DNA of 64,000 bases, taken from Mercurialis annua. Taxonomy: Eukaryota > Streptophyta > Magnoliopsida > Malpighiales > Euphorbiaceae. The stretch spans positions 33,363,665 through 33,427,664 of the forward strand of contig NC_065570.1 in assembly GCF_937616625.2 (NCBI RefSeq). The letters are read 5' to 3'. The translations under genes were made by a program, and so were the position numbers. Below, piece after piece: positions 35,531 to 47,900 of this stretch; the stretch's first letter is position 1; every line of letters starts with the position of its first letter. The notes beneath the pieces were generated by a model. It saw nothing but the letters and a program-made list of their open reading frames with translations, ran no database searches and was not told the origin of the DNA.

Positions 35531-36230
35531 AAATAATAATTTGTTGTGACAAATTAATTTTGTTGCAGCTAACTAATTATAATGACAATTAATTTCGTCA
35601 CGTTATGATAAATTACTTCTTGTGATAAATTATATTTTTAACCGTTAACAACTTATAATGACAATTAATTTCGTCACATTATGATATATTACTTGTTGCG
35701 ATAAATTAAATTTGTCACCGTTGACAAATTATAATGAGAATTAATTTCATCACATTATGATAAATTACTTGTTGTGATAAATTATTTTTGTCACAGCTAA
35801 CTAATTATAATGACAATTAATTTTGTCACGTTATGATAACTTACTTGTTGTGATAAATTAAATTTGTCACCGTTGACAAATTATAATGACAATTAATTTC
35901 GTCATGTTATGATAAATTACTTACTTTGATAAATTAAATTTGTCACCGTCAACAAATTATAATGACAATTAATTTCGTCACATTATCATTAAATTATGTG
36001 TTGTGATAAATTAAATTTATCACAACTAACTAATTATAATGACAATTAATTTCGTCACGTTATGTTAAATTACTTCTTGCAATAAATTAAATTTATCACA
36101 ACTAACTAATTATAATGACAATTAATCTCGTCACATTATGTTAAATTAAATTTATCACAGCTAATTAATTATTATGACAATTAATTTCGTTACTTTATGA
36201 TAGATTACTTATGATAAATATTTTTTTGTC
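35530..36230. repeat. 76-bp tandem repeat, about nine units
   Basis: The marker AATGACAATTAATTTCGTCA (or a one- or two-base variant) starts at 35581, 35657, 35733, 35809, 35885, 35961, 36039, 36115 and about 36172. Spacing is 76 bp except for one 78 and one shortened 57-bp unit. Each unit also contains GTGATAAATT and TTTGTCAC or TTATCAC, words that oppose each other in orientation. The array lies at the right side of the presumed CACTA element, where such elements often carry repeated protein-binding motifs. Confidence 0.88.
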
Positions 36231-36677
36231 ACTTCACAATCTTTTTGTGACTAATAACTCGGCGTATGTAGTGACAAATGTATATTAATTGTGATAAATA
36301 TGGTTTTGTCACCATATAATCTTTTTGTCACTAATAACTCGGTGTATGTAGTGACAAATTTATATGAATTGTGATAAATATTTTTTAGTCACGTTATTAG
36401 GGTTTTGTCACTAGAAGTCGATGTATATTACGAAAAATTTTGACAACATTGGATTACTTGTGATATACATTTTCGTCACAATAAATATGAATGTGATAAA
36501 ACAATTTTATCACAATAGAAAATTTATAGTGACAAACTATAAAATGGACTTATTTTGACTTGTTTGTTGTGACCCACAAAATTTGTCACAAAGTAGTCAC
36601 AATAACGTTGTTATGACAAAATTTGTGCTTAACGTGATAAATTTTGTTCGTCCCAACAAGTCAAATTTTTTATAGTG
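36227..36677. mobile_element. Right subterminal region and terminus of a CACTA-like element
   Basis: Repeated GTGACAAA, TTTTGTCAC and GTGATAAA words run to a terminus ending TTTTTTATAGTG at 36677, the inverse of CACTATAAAAAA. Satellite sequence follows at once. CACTA elements end this way and carry repeated subterminal motifs. A Transposase_24-type gene lies inside the same island, which fits. The matching left end CACTATAAA was not found near 31231 or anywhere between there and the gene, so the element appears truncated, or its left border lies outside what I can recognise. Confidence 0.6.
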
Positions 36678-36714
36678 ATTTCACCTTTAGCAATATAAGA
36701 CAAACGTTACGAAA
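36678..36714 (-). repeat. 37-bp satellite sliver between two elements
   Basis: The sequence ATTTCACCTTTAGC followed by AATATAAGACAAACG matches a monomer variant at 40125-40163 in the right array, including its shortened CCTTTAGC. It is already in the inverted orientation. It shows that the right array begins at 36678 and that 36715-37617 sits inside it. Confidence 0.85.
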
Positions 36715-37617
36715 CACTACTAAAAAACTGTGTTTTACCGACGGATTTAGCGACGGATTTCATATCCTTCGCTAAATTATCATTTAAATTGGCAGGAGTG
36801 TTCCCGCCAACTTTAGTTACGGAAAATCCGTCGCTAAAGTTGGCGGGAATACTCTCGCCAATTATTTTTGATGGATTTAGCGACGGATTTCATATCCGTC
36901 GCTAAATCCGTTTTAGCGACGGATTTAGATTCGTCGCTAATTACCGACGGATTTAAATCCGTCGCTAATTTTTAAAAAAAATAATCGTAAAAATAAATTT
37001 TTTATCAAAAAGTTATTTAGGAAAATAATTATTAAAGAAAAAATAATAATTAATTTTTTAATTAAATATAATATTATTTAAATATAACATAATTATTTAT
37101 AAAATATATTAAAAACATTGTTATTTATTTATTCATTAATAATTATTTAAATTAACTATTAATTATAAAAATAATTATCTTAAAATGTGGGAGGAAGTAT
37201 TTGTTATTTTTCAATTACATTTAAATATAAATATACATATATACATAACAAGAAGCTGAGCTGGTTCAGGTGGAGCTACGCGCGGGAGAACTTCAAAGTT
37301 AAAAAGCAATGAGTGGGAGCAATGGGAAGGATGCGTGACCTACTGGGAAGTTTGTAAAAATTGCGAGTGGGTGATGGAGGCAACAGATGGGTAACGGAGG
37401 GCGTCGGACGACGGGTGGGTGACGGAGGGTGACGGGTGTTTGACCGATTATATAATAATAATAATTTATTTTTACGATTTATTTTTTTTTATTTTTTTTT
37501 CAATTAGCGACGGATTTAAATCCGTCGGTAATTAGCGACGGAATTAAATCCGTTGCTAAAATCCGTCGGCAATTTCTGAAAAATCTGTCGCCAAATGTTT
37601 TGGTCCGTCGCCAAAAA
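36715..37617. mobile_element. Non-autonomous CACTA-like element (Spm-type ends)
   Basis: It begins CACTACTAAAAAACTG and then has repeated ACCGACGGATTT / AGCGACGGATTT words, the usual subterminal pattern of plant CACTA elements. The same words in inverse form (AAATCCGTCG) lie at 37503-37615. No protein is encoded. The centre is AT-rich, with a G-rich stretch of degenerate GGGTGACGGAG units at 37370-37440. Near the left end, TTGGCGGGAA and TTCCCGCCAA segments form a large foldback (about 36760-36910). The right end lacks a clear TAGTG terminus and the flanking monomer is not restored, so that end is probably truncated or rearranged. Confidence 0.75.
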
Positions 37618-40600
37618 TTAGCGATTTAATCCAAACGTTTAAAAAGTTATGAAACAAATCCAAACGTTTCACATTTTTAGCGATTTAAGCCAAACGTTTA
37701 CAAACGTTACGAAACAAAACCAAGCGTTTCACCTTTTTAGCAATTTAAACCAAACATTTACAAACATTACAAAACAAATCCAAGCGTTTCACCTTTTTTG
37801 CAATTTAAGTCAAACGTTTACAAACGCTACGAAACAAATATAAGTGTTTCACCTTTTTCGCAATTTAAGCCAAACATTTACAAACGTTACGAAACAAATC
37901 CAAACGTTTCACTTTTTTAGTGATTTAACCCAAATATTTACAAACGTTACGAAACAAATCCCAACGTTTCACCTTTTTAGCTATTTAAGCCAAACATTTA
38001 CAAAGGTTAGGAAACAAATCCAAATGTTTCACCTTTTTAGCAATTTGAGCCAAACGTTTACAAATGTTACGAAACAAATCCAAGCGTTTCACTTTTTTAG
38101 CAATTTGAGTCAAACGTTTACAAACGTTACGAAACAAATCCAAGTGTTTCACCTTTTTAGCAATTTAAGTCAAACGTATACAAACGTTACGAAAGAAATC
38201 GAAACGTTTCCCCTTTTTAGCGATTTAAGCAGAACGTTTACAAGCGTTACGAAATAAAACAAAACATTTCACCTTTTTAGCAATTTATGCCAAACGTTTA
38301 CAAACGTTCCGAAACAAATTCAAGTGTTTCGCCTTTTTAGCAATATAAGACAAATGTTTACTAACGTTCCGAAACAAATCCAAGTGTTTCACATTTTTTG
38401 GAATTTAAGCCAAGCGTTTACAAATGTTACAAAACAAATCCAAGCATTACGCCTTTTTAGCAATTTAAGCCAAACGTTTACAAACGTTATGAATCAAATC
38501 CAAACGTTTTCCCATTTCAGCGATTTAAGTGAAACGTTTAGAACGTCACGAAACAAATCCAAACATTTCACCTTTTTAGCGATTTAAGCCAAATATTTCA
38601 AACGTGACGAAACAAATTAAAACGTTTCACCTTTTTAGCGATTTAAGCCAAATATTTACAAACGTCACGAAACAAATCCAAACGTTTCGCCTTTTTAGCG
38701 ATTTAAGCCAAACGTTTACAAACGTCACGAAACAAATCCAAACATTTCGCCTTTTTAGCGATTTAAGCCAAACGTTTACAAACGTCACGAAATAAATCCA
38801 AACATTTCGCCTTTTTGGCAATTTAAGCCAAACGTTTACAAACGTCACGAAACAAATCCAAGTGTTTCTCCTTTTTAGCAATTGAAGCCAAATGTTTACA
38901 AACGTTACGAAACAAATCCAAACGTTTCACCTTTTTAGCGATTTAAGCCAAATGTTTACAAACGATAAGAAACAAATCCAAATGTTTCACCTTTTTAGCG
39001 ATTTAAGCCAAACATTTACAAATGTTATGAAACAAATCCAAACGTTTCACCTTTTTAGCCATTTAAGCCAAACGTTTAAAAACGTTACGAAACAAATCCA
39101 AACATTTCACCTTTTTAACGATTTGTGCCTAACGTTTACAAATGTTACGAAACAAATCCAAACGTTTCAACTTTTAGCGATTGAAGTCAAACGGCAACAA
39201 ACGTTACGAAACAAATCCAAACCTTTCACCTTTTTAGCGATTTAAGCCAAACATTTCAAACGTCACGAAACAAATCCAAACGTTTCGCCTTTTTAGCAAT
39301 TAAAGCCAAACGTTTATACATGTCACAAAACAAATCCAAGCGTTTCTCCATTTTAGCAATTTAAGCCAAACATTTACATACGTTAAGAAACAAATCCAAA
39401 CGTTTCATCTTTTTAGCGATTTAAGCCAAACGTTTATAAACGTTACGAAACAAATCCAAACGTTTCACCTTCTTAACGATTTAGGCCAAACGTTTAAAAA
39501 GTTATGAAACAAATCCAAACATTTCACATTTTTAGCGATTTAAGCCAAACGTTTACAAATGTTACGAAACAAAACCAAGCGTTTCACCTTTTTAGCAATT
39601 TAAACCAAACATTTACAAACATTACAAAACAAATCCAAGCGTTTTACCTTGTTAGCAATTTAAGCCAAACTTTTACAAACGCTATGAAACAAATCCAAGC
39701 GTTTCACCTTTTTAGCAATTTAAGCCAAACGTTTACAAACGTTACGAAACAAATCCAAACGTTTGACCTTTTTAGTGATTTAACCCAAATATTTACAAAC
39801 GTTACGAAACAAATCCGAACGTTTCACCTTTTTAGCTATTTAAGCCAAACATTTACAAAGGTTATGAAACAAATCCAAATATTTTACCTTTTTAGCAATT
39901 TGAGCCAAACGTTTACAAACGTTCCAAAACAAATCCAAGCGTTTCACCTTTTTAGCAATTGAACCCAAACGTATACAAACGCTATGAAACAAATCCAAGC
40001 GTTTCACCTTTTTAGCAATTTAAGCCAAACGTTTACAAACGCTACGAAACAAATCCAAACGATTCCCCTTTTTGCGATTTCAGCCGAACGTTTACAAACG
40101 TTACGAAACAAAACTAAACATTTCACCTTTAGCAATATAAGACAAACCTTACGAAACAAATCCAAACGTTTCACCTTATTAGTGATTTAAGCCAAACATT
40201 TTACCTTTTTAGCAATTTAAGCCAATCGTTTACTCACGCTACGAAAAAAATCCAAACGTTTCCCCTTTTTAGCGATTGAAGCCAAACGTTTACAAACGTT
40301 ACGAAACAAATCCAAACGTTTTACCTTTTTAGCGATTTAAGCCAAACGTTTACAAACGTTAGGAAACTAATCCAAACGTTTAAAAAGTTACGAAACCCTT
40401 TTTAGCAATTTAAGCCAAACGTTTACTAACGTTATGAAACAAATCCAAACGTTTCACCTTTTTAGCGATTTAAGCCAAACGTTTACAAAGGTTACGAAAC
40501 AAATCCAAACGTTTCCCCTTTTTAGCGATTTAAGCCAAACATTTACAAACATTACGAAACAAATCCAAACTTTTCATCTTTTTAGCAATTTAAGCCAAAC

Positions 40601-41917
40601 GTTTACAAAAACTACGAAACAAATCCAAGTGTTTCACCTTTTTAGCAATTTAAGCCAAACGTTTACAAACGTTATGAAACAAATCCGAAAATTTCACCTT
40701 TTTAGCTATTTAAGCCAAACATTTACAAAGGTTATGAAACAAATCCAAATGTTTCACCTTTTTAGCAATTTGAGCCAAACGTTTACAAATGTTACGAAAC
40801 AAATCCAAGCGCTTCACCTCTTTAGCAATTTGAGCCAAAAGTTTACAAACGTTACGAAACAAATCCAAGCGTTTCACCTTTTTAGCAATTTAAGCCAAAC
40901 GTTTACAAACGTTACAAAAGAAATCGAAACGTTTCACCTTTTTAGCGATTTAAGCCGAACGTTTACAAACGTTACGAAATAAAACGAAACATTTCACATT
41001 TTTAGCAATTTATGCCAAACCTTTACAAACGTTCCGAAACAAATTCAAGCGTTTCACCTTTATAGCAATACAAGCCAAACGTTTACTAACGTTTCCAAAC
41101 AAATCCAAGCGTTTCACATTTTTTGGAACTGAAGCCAAGCGTTTAGAAATGTTACAAAACAAATCCAAGCATTTCACCTTTTTAGCAATTTAAGCAAAAC
41201 CTTTACAAACGTTATGAATCAAATCCAAACGTTTTCCCATTTCAGCGATTTGAGTGAATCGTTTAGAACGTCACGAAACAAATCCAAACATTTCACATTT
41301 TTAGCAATTTATGCCAAACGTTTACAAATGTTAAGAAACAAATCCAAATATTTCACCTTTTAGCGATTACAGTCAAACATTTACACACGTGACGAAACAA
41401 ATCCAAACATTTCACCTTTTTAGCGATTTAAGCCAAACGTTTCAAACGTGACAAAACAAATAAAAATGTTTCACCTTTTTAGCGATTTAAGCCAAACATT
41501 TACAAACATCACGAAACAAATCCAAACCTTTCACCTTTTTAGCGATTTAAGCCGAACATTTCAAACGTCACGAAACAAATCCAAAAGTTTCGCCTTTTTA
41601 GGAATTAAAGCCAAACGTTTACAAATGTCACTAAACAAATCCAAACGTTTCGCGATTTTAGCAATTTAAGCCAAATGTTTACAAATGTTACGAAACAAAT
41701 CCAAGAGTTTCCCCTTTTTTGAAATTTAAGCCAAACGTTTACAAACGATACAAAACAAATCCAAACGTTTCACCTTTTTAGCGATTTAAGCCAAACGTTA
41801 AAAAAAATCCAAACGTTTCACCTTTTTAGCGATTTAAACCAAACGTTTACAAACGTTACGAAACAAATCCAAACGTTTCACCTTTTTAGCCATTTAAGTC
41901 AAACGTTTACAAACGTA
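37618..41917 (-). repeat. Higher-order repeat D, three unequal copies
   Basis: Copies start at about 37618, 39480 and 40379, each marked by a monomer with a shortened GTTTAAAAAGTTA joint (37638, 39493, 40380). The first and second match at offset 1855 (37649 against 39504); the second is cut to about 0.9 kb. The third matches the first at an offset of about 2725 (38192 against 40917) through a TTTTTTGGAA variant (38394, 41130). More diverged than the next block. Confidence 0.75.
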
Positions 41918-44900
41918 ACGAAACAAATCCAAACGTTTCGTCTTTTTAGTGACATAAGCGAAACGTTAACAAAATGTTACGAAACAAATCCAAACGTTTC
42001 GCCTTTATAGCAATTTAAGCGTAACGTTTACAAATGTTACGAAACAAATCCAAACGTTTCCCCTTTTTAGCGATCGAAGCCAAACGTTTACAAACGTTAC
42101 GAAACAAATCCAAACATTTCACCTATCTATCGATTTAAGCCAAACATTGATAAAGGTTAGGAAACAACTCCAAATGTTGCACCTTTTTAGCAATTTAAAC
42201 CAAACATTTACAAACGTTACGAAACAAATTGAAGCGTTTCACCTTTTTAGCAATTTAAGCCAAACGTTTACAAACGTTACAAAATAAATCCAAACGTTTC
42301 ACCTTTATAACGATTTAAGCCAAACGTTTACAAACGTTAAGAAACAAATCCAAACGTTTCACCTTTTTAGCGATTTAAGCCAAACGTTTACAAACGTTAT
42401 GAAACAAATCTAAACGTTTCACCTTGTTAGCGATTTAAGCCAACGTTTACAACCGGTACGAAACAAATCCAAACGTTTCCCCATATTTAGCTATTTAAGC
42501 CAAACGTTTAAAACGAAACGAAACAAATCCAAACGTTTCACCTTTTTAGAGATTTATGCCAAACGTTTACATATGTCACGAAACAAATCCAAACGTTTCC
42601 CCTTTTTAGCAATTTAAGCCAAACGTTTACAAACAATAAGAAAAAAAATCCAAATGTTTCGCCTTTTTAGCGATTTAAGCCAAACGTTTACAAACGTCAC
42701 GAAACAAATCCAAACGTTTCGCCTTTTTAGCAATTTATGCCAAACGTTTACAAACGTCACGAAACAAATCCAAGCGTTTCCTCTTTTTAGCGATTTAAGC
42801 CAACGTTTATATATGTTACGAAACAAATCCAAACGTTTCCCCTTTTAGCGATTGAAGCCAAACGTTTACAAACGTTACGAAACAAATCCAAACGTTTCAC
42901 CTGTCTATCGATTTAAGCCAAACATTTATAAAGGTCACGAAAAAACTCGAAATGTTGCACCTTTTTAGCAATTTAAGCCAAACATTTACAAACGTTAAGA
43001 AGCAAATTGAAGCGATTCACTAATTTAGCAATTTAAGCCAAACGTTTACAAACGTTACGAAATAAATCCAAACGTTTCCCCTCTATAACGATTTAAGCCA
43101 AACGTTTACAAACGTTAAGAAACGAATCCAAACGTTTCACCTTTTTAGCGATTTAAGCCAAACGTTTAGAAACGTTACGAGACAAATCCAAGCGTTTTTC
43201 CTTTTCAGCAATTTTAGCCAAACGTTTACAAACGTTACGAAACAAATCCAAGCGTTTCACCTTTCTAGCAATTTAAGCAAAACTTTTACAAACGTTACGA
43301 AACAAATCAAAGCGTTTCACCTTTTTAGAAATTTAAGCCAAGCGTTTACAAAGGTTACGAATCAAATCCAAACGTTTCACCTTTTTAGCGATTTAAGCCA
43401 AACGTTTACAAACTATACGAAATAAATCCAAATGTTACACATTTTTAGCGATTTAAGGAAAACATTTACAAACGTTACAAAACAAATCCAAACGTTTCCC
43501 CTTTTTAGAGATTTAAGCCAAACGTTTACAAACGCTACGAAACAAATGCAAACGTTTCGCCTTTTTAGCGATTTAAGCCAAACGTTTACATATGTTATGA
43601 AACAAAACCAAACGTTTAAACCATTACGCAATAAGTCCAAATGTTTCACATTTTTAGCGATTTAAGCCAAACCTATTCAAACGCTGCGAAACAAAACCAA
43701 GCATTTCACCTTTTTATCAATTTAAACCAAACATTTACAAACGTTACAAAACAAATCCAAGCGTTTTAGTAATTTAAACCACGCGATTACAAATATTACG
43801 AAACAAATCCAAGCGTTTCACCTTTTTACCAATTTAAGCCAAATGCTTACAAACGTTACGAAAGAAATCGAAACGTTTCACCTTTTTAGCGATTTAAGCC
43901 GAACGTTTACAAACGTTACGAAACAAAACAAAATATTTCACCTTTTTAGCAATTTAATCCAAACTTTGACAAACGTTTAAAAAACAAACTAAAGCGTTTC
44001 ACCTTTTTAGCAATTTAAGAAAAATGTTTACAAACGTTCCGAAACAAATCCAAGCATTTCACATTTTTCGGAATTTAAGCCAATCGTTTACAAATGTTAC
44101 AAAACAAATCCAAACATTTCACCTTTTTAGCGATTTATGCAAAACGTTTACAAATGTTACGAAACAAATCCAAATGTTTCGCCTTTTTGCGATTGAAGCC
44201 AAACGTTTACAAACGTTACGAAACAAATCCAAACGTATCCCCTTTTAGCGATTGAAGCCAAACGTTTACAAACGTTACGAAACAAATCCAAACGTTTCAC
44301 CTTTTTGGCGATTTAAGCCAAACGTTTCAAACGTTACGAAACAAATCCAAACGTTTCCCCTTTTTAGCGATTGAAGCCAAACGTTTACAAACGTCACGAA
44401 ATAAATCCAATCGTCTCGTCTTTTTAGCAATTTAAGCAAAACGTTTACAAACATCACGAAACAAATCCAAGCGTTTCCCCTTTTTAACAATTTTAGCCAA
44501 ACGTTTACAAACGCTACGAAACAAATTCAAACGTTTCCCCTTTTTAGAAATTTAAGCCAAACGTTTACAAATGTTACGAAAAAAATCAAACTGTTTCACC
44601 TTTTTAGAAATTTAAGCCAAACGTTTACAAACTTTACGAATCAAATCCAAACTTTTCACCTTTTTAGCTATTAAAGCCAAACGTTTACAAACGTTTCGAA
44701 ATAAATCCAAATGTTTCGCCTTTTTAGCAGCTTACAAACGTTTCGAAACAAATCCAAACATTTCACGTTTTTAGCGATTTAAGCCAAACGTTTCAAACAT
44801 CACGAAACAAATCCAAACATTTCACCTTTTTAGCGATTTAAGCCAAACGTTTACAAACATCACGAAACAAATCCAAACGTTTCGCCTTTTCAGCAATTTA

Positions 44901-47900
44901 AGCCAAACGTTTACAAACGTCACGAAACAAATCCAAGCGTTTCCACTTTTTAGCAATTTAAGCCAAACGTTTACAAATATTACGAAACAAATCCAAGCGT
45001 TTCACCTTTTAACAATTTAAGCCAAACATTTACAAACGCTAGAAAACAAATCCAAGTGTTTCACCTTTTTAGCAATTTAAGTGAAACGTTTACAAACTTT
45101 ACGAAACAAATCCAAACGTTTCACCTTTTTAGCTATTAAAGCCAAACGTTTACAAACGTTTCGAAATAAATCCAAATGTTTTTCCTTTTTAGCAGTTTAC
45201 AAACGTTACGAAACAATTCCAAACGTTTCACCTTTTTAGCGATTTAAGCCAAACCTGTACAAACGTTACAAAAAAATCCAAACGTTTCACGTTTTTAGCA
45301 ATTTAAGCCAAACATTTGCAAAGGTTATGAAACAAATACAAATGTTTAACCTTTATAGCAATTTAAGCCAAATGTTTACGAACGTTACGAAACATAACTA
45401 AACGTATAAAACGTTACGAAACATATCGAAACGTCTCACATTTTTAGCGATTTAAGCCAAACGTTTACAAACATTACGAAACAAAATCAAGCGCTTCACC
45501 GTTTTAGCAATTTAAGCAAAACGTTTACAAACGTTACGAAACAAATCAAAGCGTTTCACCTTTTTAGCAATTTAAGCCAAACGTTCACAAACTTTACGAA
45601 TCAAATCCAAACTTTTCACCTTTTTAGCTATTAAAACCAAACGTTTACAAACGTTTTGAAATAAATCCAAACATTTCGCCTTTTTAGCAGCTTACAAACA
45701 TTTCGAAACAAATTCAAACATTTCACCTTTTTAGCGATTTAAGCCAAACGTTTACAAACATTATAAAACAAATCCAAACGTTTCACGTTTTTAGCGATTT
45801 AAGCCAAACGTTTCAAACATCACGAAACAAATCCAAACGTTTCACCTTTTGAGCGATTTAAGCCAAACGTTTACAAATGTCACGAAACAAATCCAAACGT
45901 TTCGCCTTTTCAGCAATTTAAGCCAAACGTTTACAAACGTCACGAAACAAATCCAAGCGTTTCCACTTTTTAGCAATTTAAGCCAAACGTTTACAAATAT
46001 TACGAAACAAATCCAAGCGTTTCACCTTTTTGGAAATTTAAGCCAAACATTTACAAACGCTAGAAAACAAATCCAAGCGTTTCACCTTTTTAGCAATATA
46101 AGCCAAACGCTTACAAACTTTACGAAACAAATCTAAACGTTTCACCTTTTTAGCTATTAAAGCCAAACGTTTACAAACGTTTCGAAATAAATCCAAATGT
46201 TTTTCCTTTTTAGCAGTTTACAAACGTTACGAAACAATTCCAAACGTTTCACCTTTTTAGCGATTTAAGCCAAACCTTTACAAACGTTACAAAAAAATCC
46301 AAACGTTTCACGTTTTTAGCGATTTAAGCCAAACATTTGCAAAGGTTATGAAACAAATACAAATGTTTCACCTTTTTAGCAATTTAAGCCAAATGTTTAC
46401 GAACGTTACGAAACAAATCCAAGTATTTCATCTTTTTAGCAATTTAAGCCAAACATTTTCAAATGCTACGAAACAAATCCAAGCGTTTCGCCTTTTTATC
46501 AAATTAAGCCAAACGTTTAAAAACTTTACGGAACAAATCCAAATGTTTCACCTTTTTAGCGATTTAAGCCAAACGTTTATAAACGTGACGAAACAAACCA
46601 AACGTTTCACCTTTTAGCGATTTAAGCCAAAGATTTACAAACCTAACCAAACAAATTCAAACGTTTCACTTTTTTAGCGATTTTAGCCAAACGTTTACAA
46701 ACGATACGAAACAAATCCAAACGTTTCACCTTTTTAGCTATTTAAGCCACACATTTACAAACGTTTCGAAATAAATCCAAACGTTTCGCCTTTTTATCAA
46801 TTTATGCCAAACGTTTACAAACGTTACGAAACAAATCCGAACGGTTCCCCTTTTCATCGATTCAAGCCAACGTTTACAGACTTTACGAAACAAAACCAAA
46901 AATTTAAAACGCTACGAAACAAATCCAAACGTTTCACATTTTTATCTATTTAAGTCACACATTTACAAAAGTTTCGCCTTTTTAGCAATTTAAGCCAAAC
47001 GTTTACAAACATTACGAAACAAATCTGAATGTTTCACCCTTTCATCGATTTAAGCCAAACGTTTACAAACTTTACGAAACAAAACAAAACGTTTAAAACG
47101 TTACGAAAAAAATCAAAATGTGTCCCTATTTTGGCGATTTAAGACAAACATTTAAAACGTTACGAAAAAAATCCAAACGTTTCATCTTTTTAGCGATTTA
47201 AGCCAAACGTTTACAAACGTTACGAAACAAATCCAAAAGTTTCACCTTTTTCGCGATTGAAGCCAAACGTTTACAAACATTACGAAACAAATCCAAACGT
47301 TTTACCTTTTTAGAAATTTAAGCCAAACGCTTACAAACGTTACGAAACAAATCCAAGTGTTTCACCTTTCTAGCAATTTAAGCCAAACGTTTACAAACGT
47401 TACGAAACAAATTCAAGCGTTTCACCTTTTCAGTAATTTATGCGAAATGTTTACAAACGTTATGAAACAAATCAAAGCGTTTTATCTTTTTAGCAATTTA
47501 AGCCAAATGTTACGAAACAAATCCAAACGTTTCACCTTTTTAGCGAATTAAGCCGAACGATTACAAATGCTGCGAAACAAAACCAAACGTTTCACCTTTT
47601 TAGCGATTTTAGCCAAATATTTACAAACGCTACGAAACAAGTTCAAATGTTTTCCCATTTTAACGATTTAAGCCAAATGTTTACAAACGTTATGAAACAT
47701 AACTAAACGTATAAAACGTTACGAAACATATCGAAACGTCTCACATTTTTAGCGATTTAAGCCAAACGTTTACAAACATTACGAAACAAAATCAAGCGCT
47801 TCACCGTTTTATCAATTTAAGCAAAACGTTTACAAACGTTACGAAACAAATCAAAGCGTTTCACCTTTTTAGCAATTTAAGCCAAACGTTCACAAACTTT
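41918..47900 (-). repeat. Higher-order repeat E, copy 1 (5983 bp)
   Basis: First of two adjacent, nearly identical blocks. Every marker repeats at exactly +5983: 41941 and 47924, 42614 and 48597, 44024 and 50007, 45849 and 51832, 47357 and 53340. By eye the copies differ by scattered single bases only, for example near 43022, 43491, 44395 and 45248, with no net length change. Inside it, blocks around 44700-45250 and 45660-46260 are themselves related at about 1 kb. Confidence 0.92.

Noticed and set aside
31231..36677. A host single-copy gene island
   Set aside because: The only gene is of a transposon family, and the right border has a transposon-type terminus with subterminal repeats.
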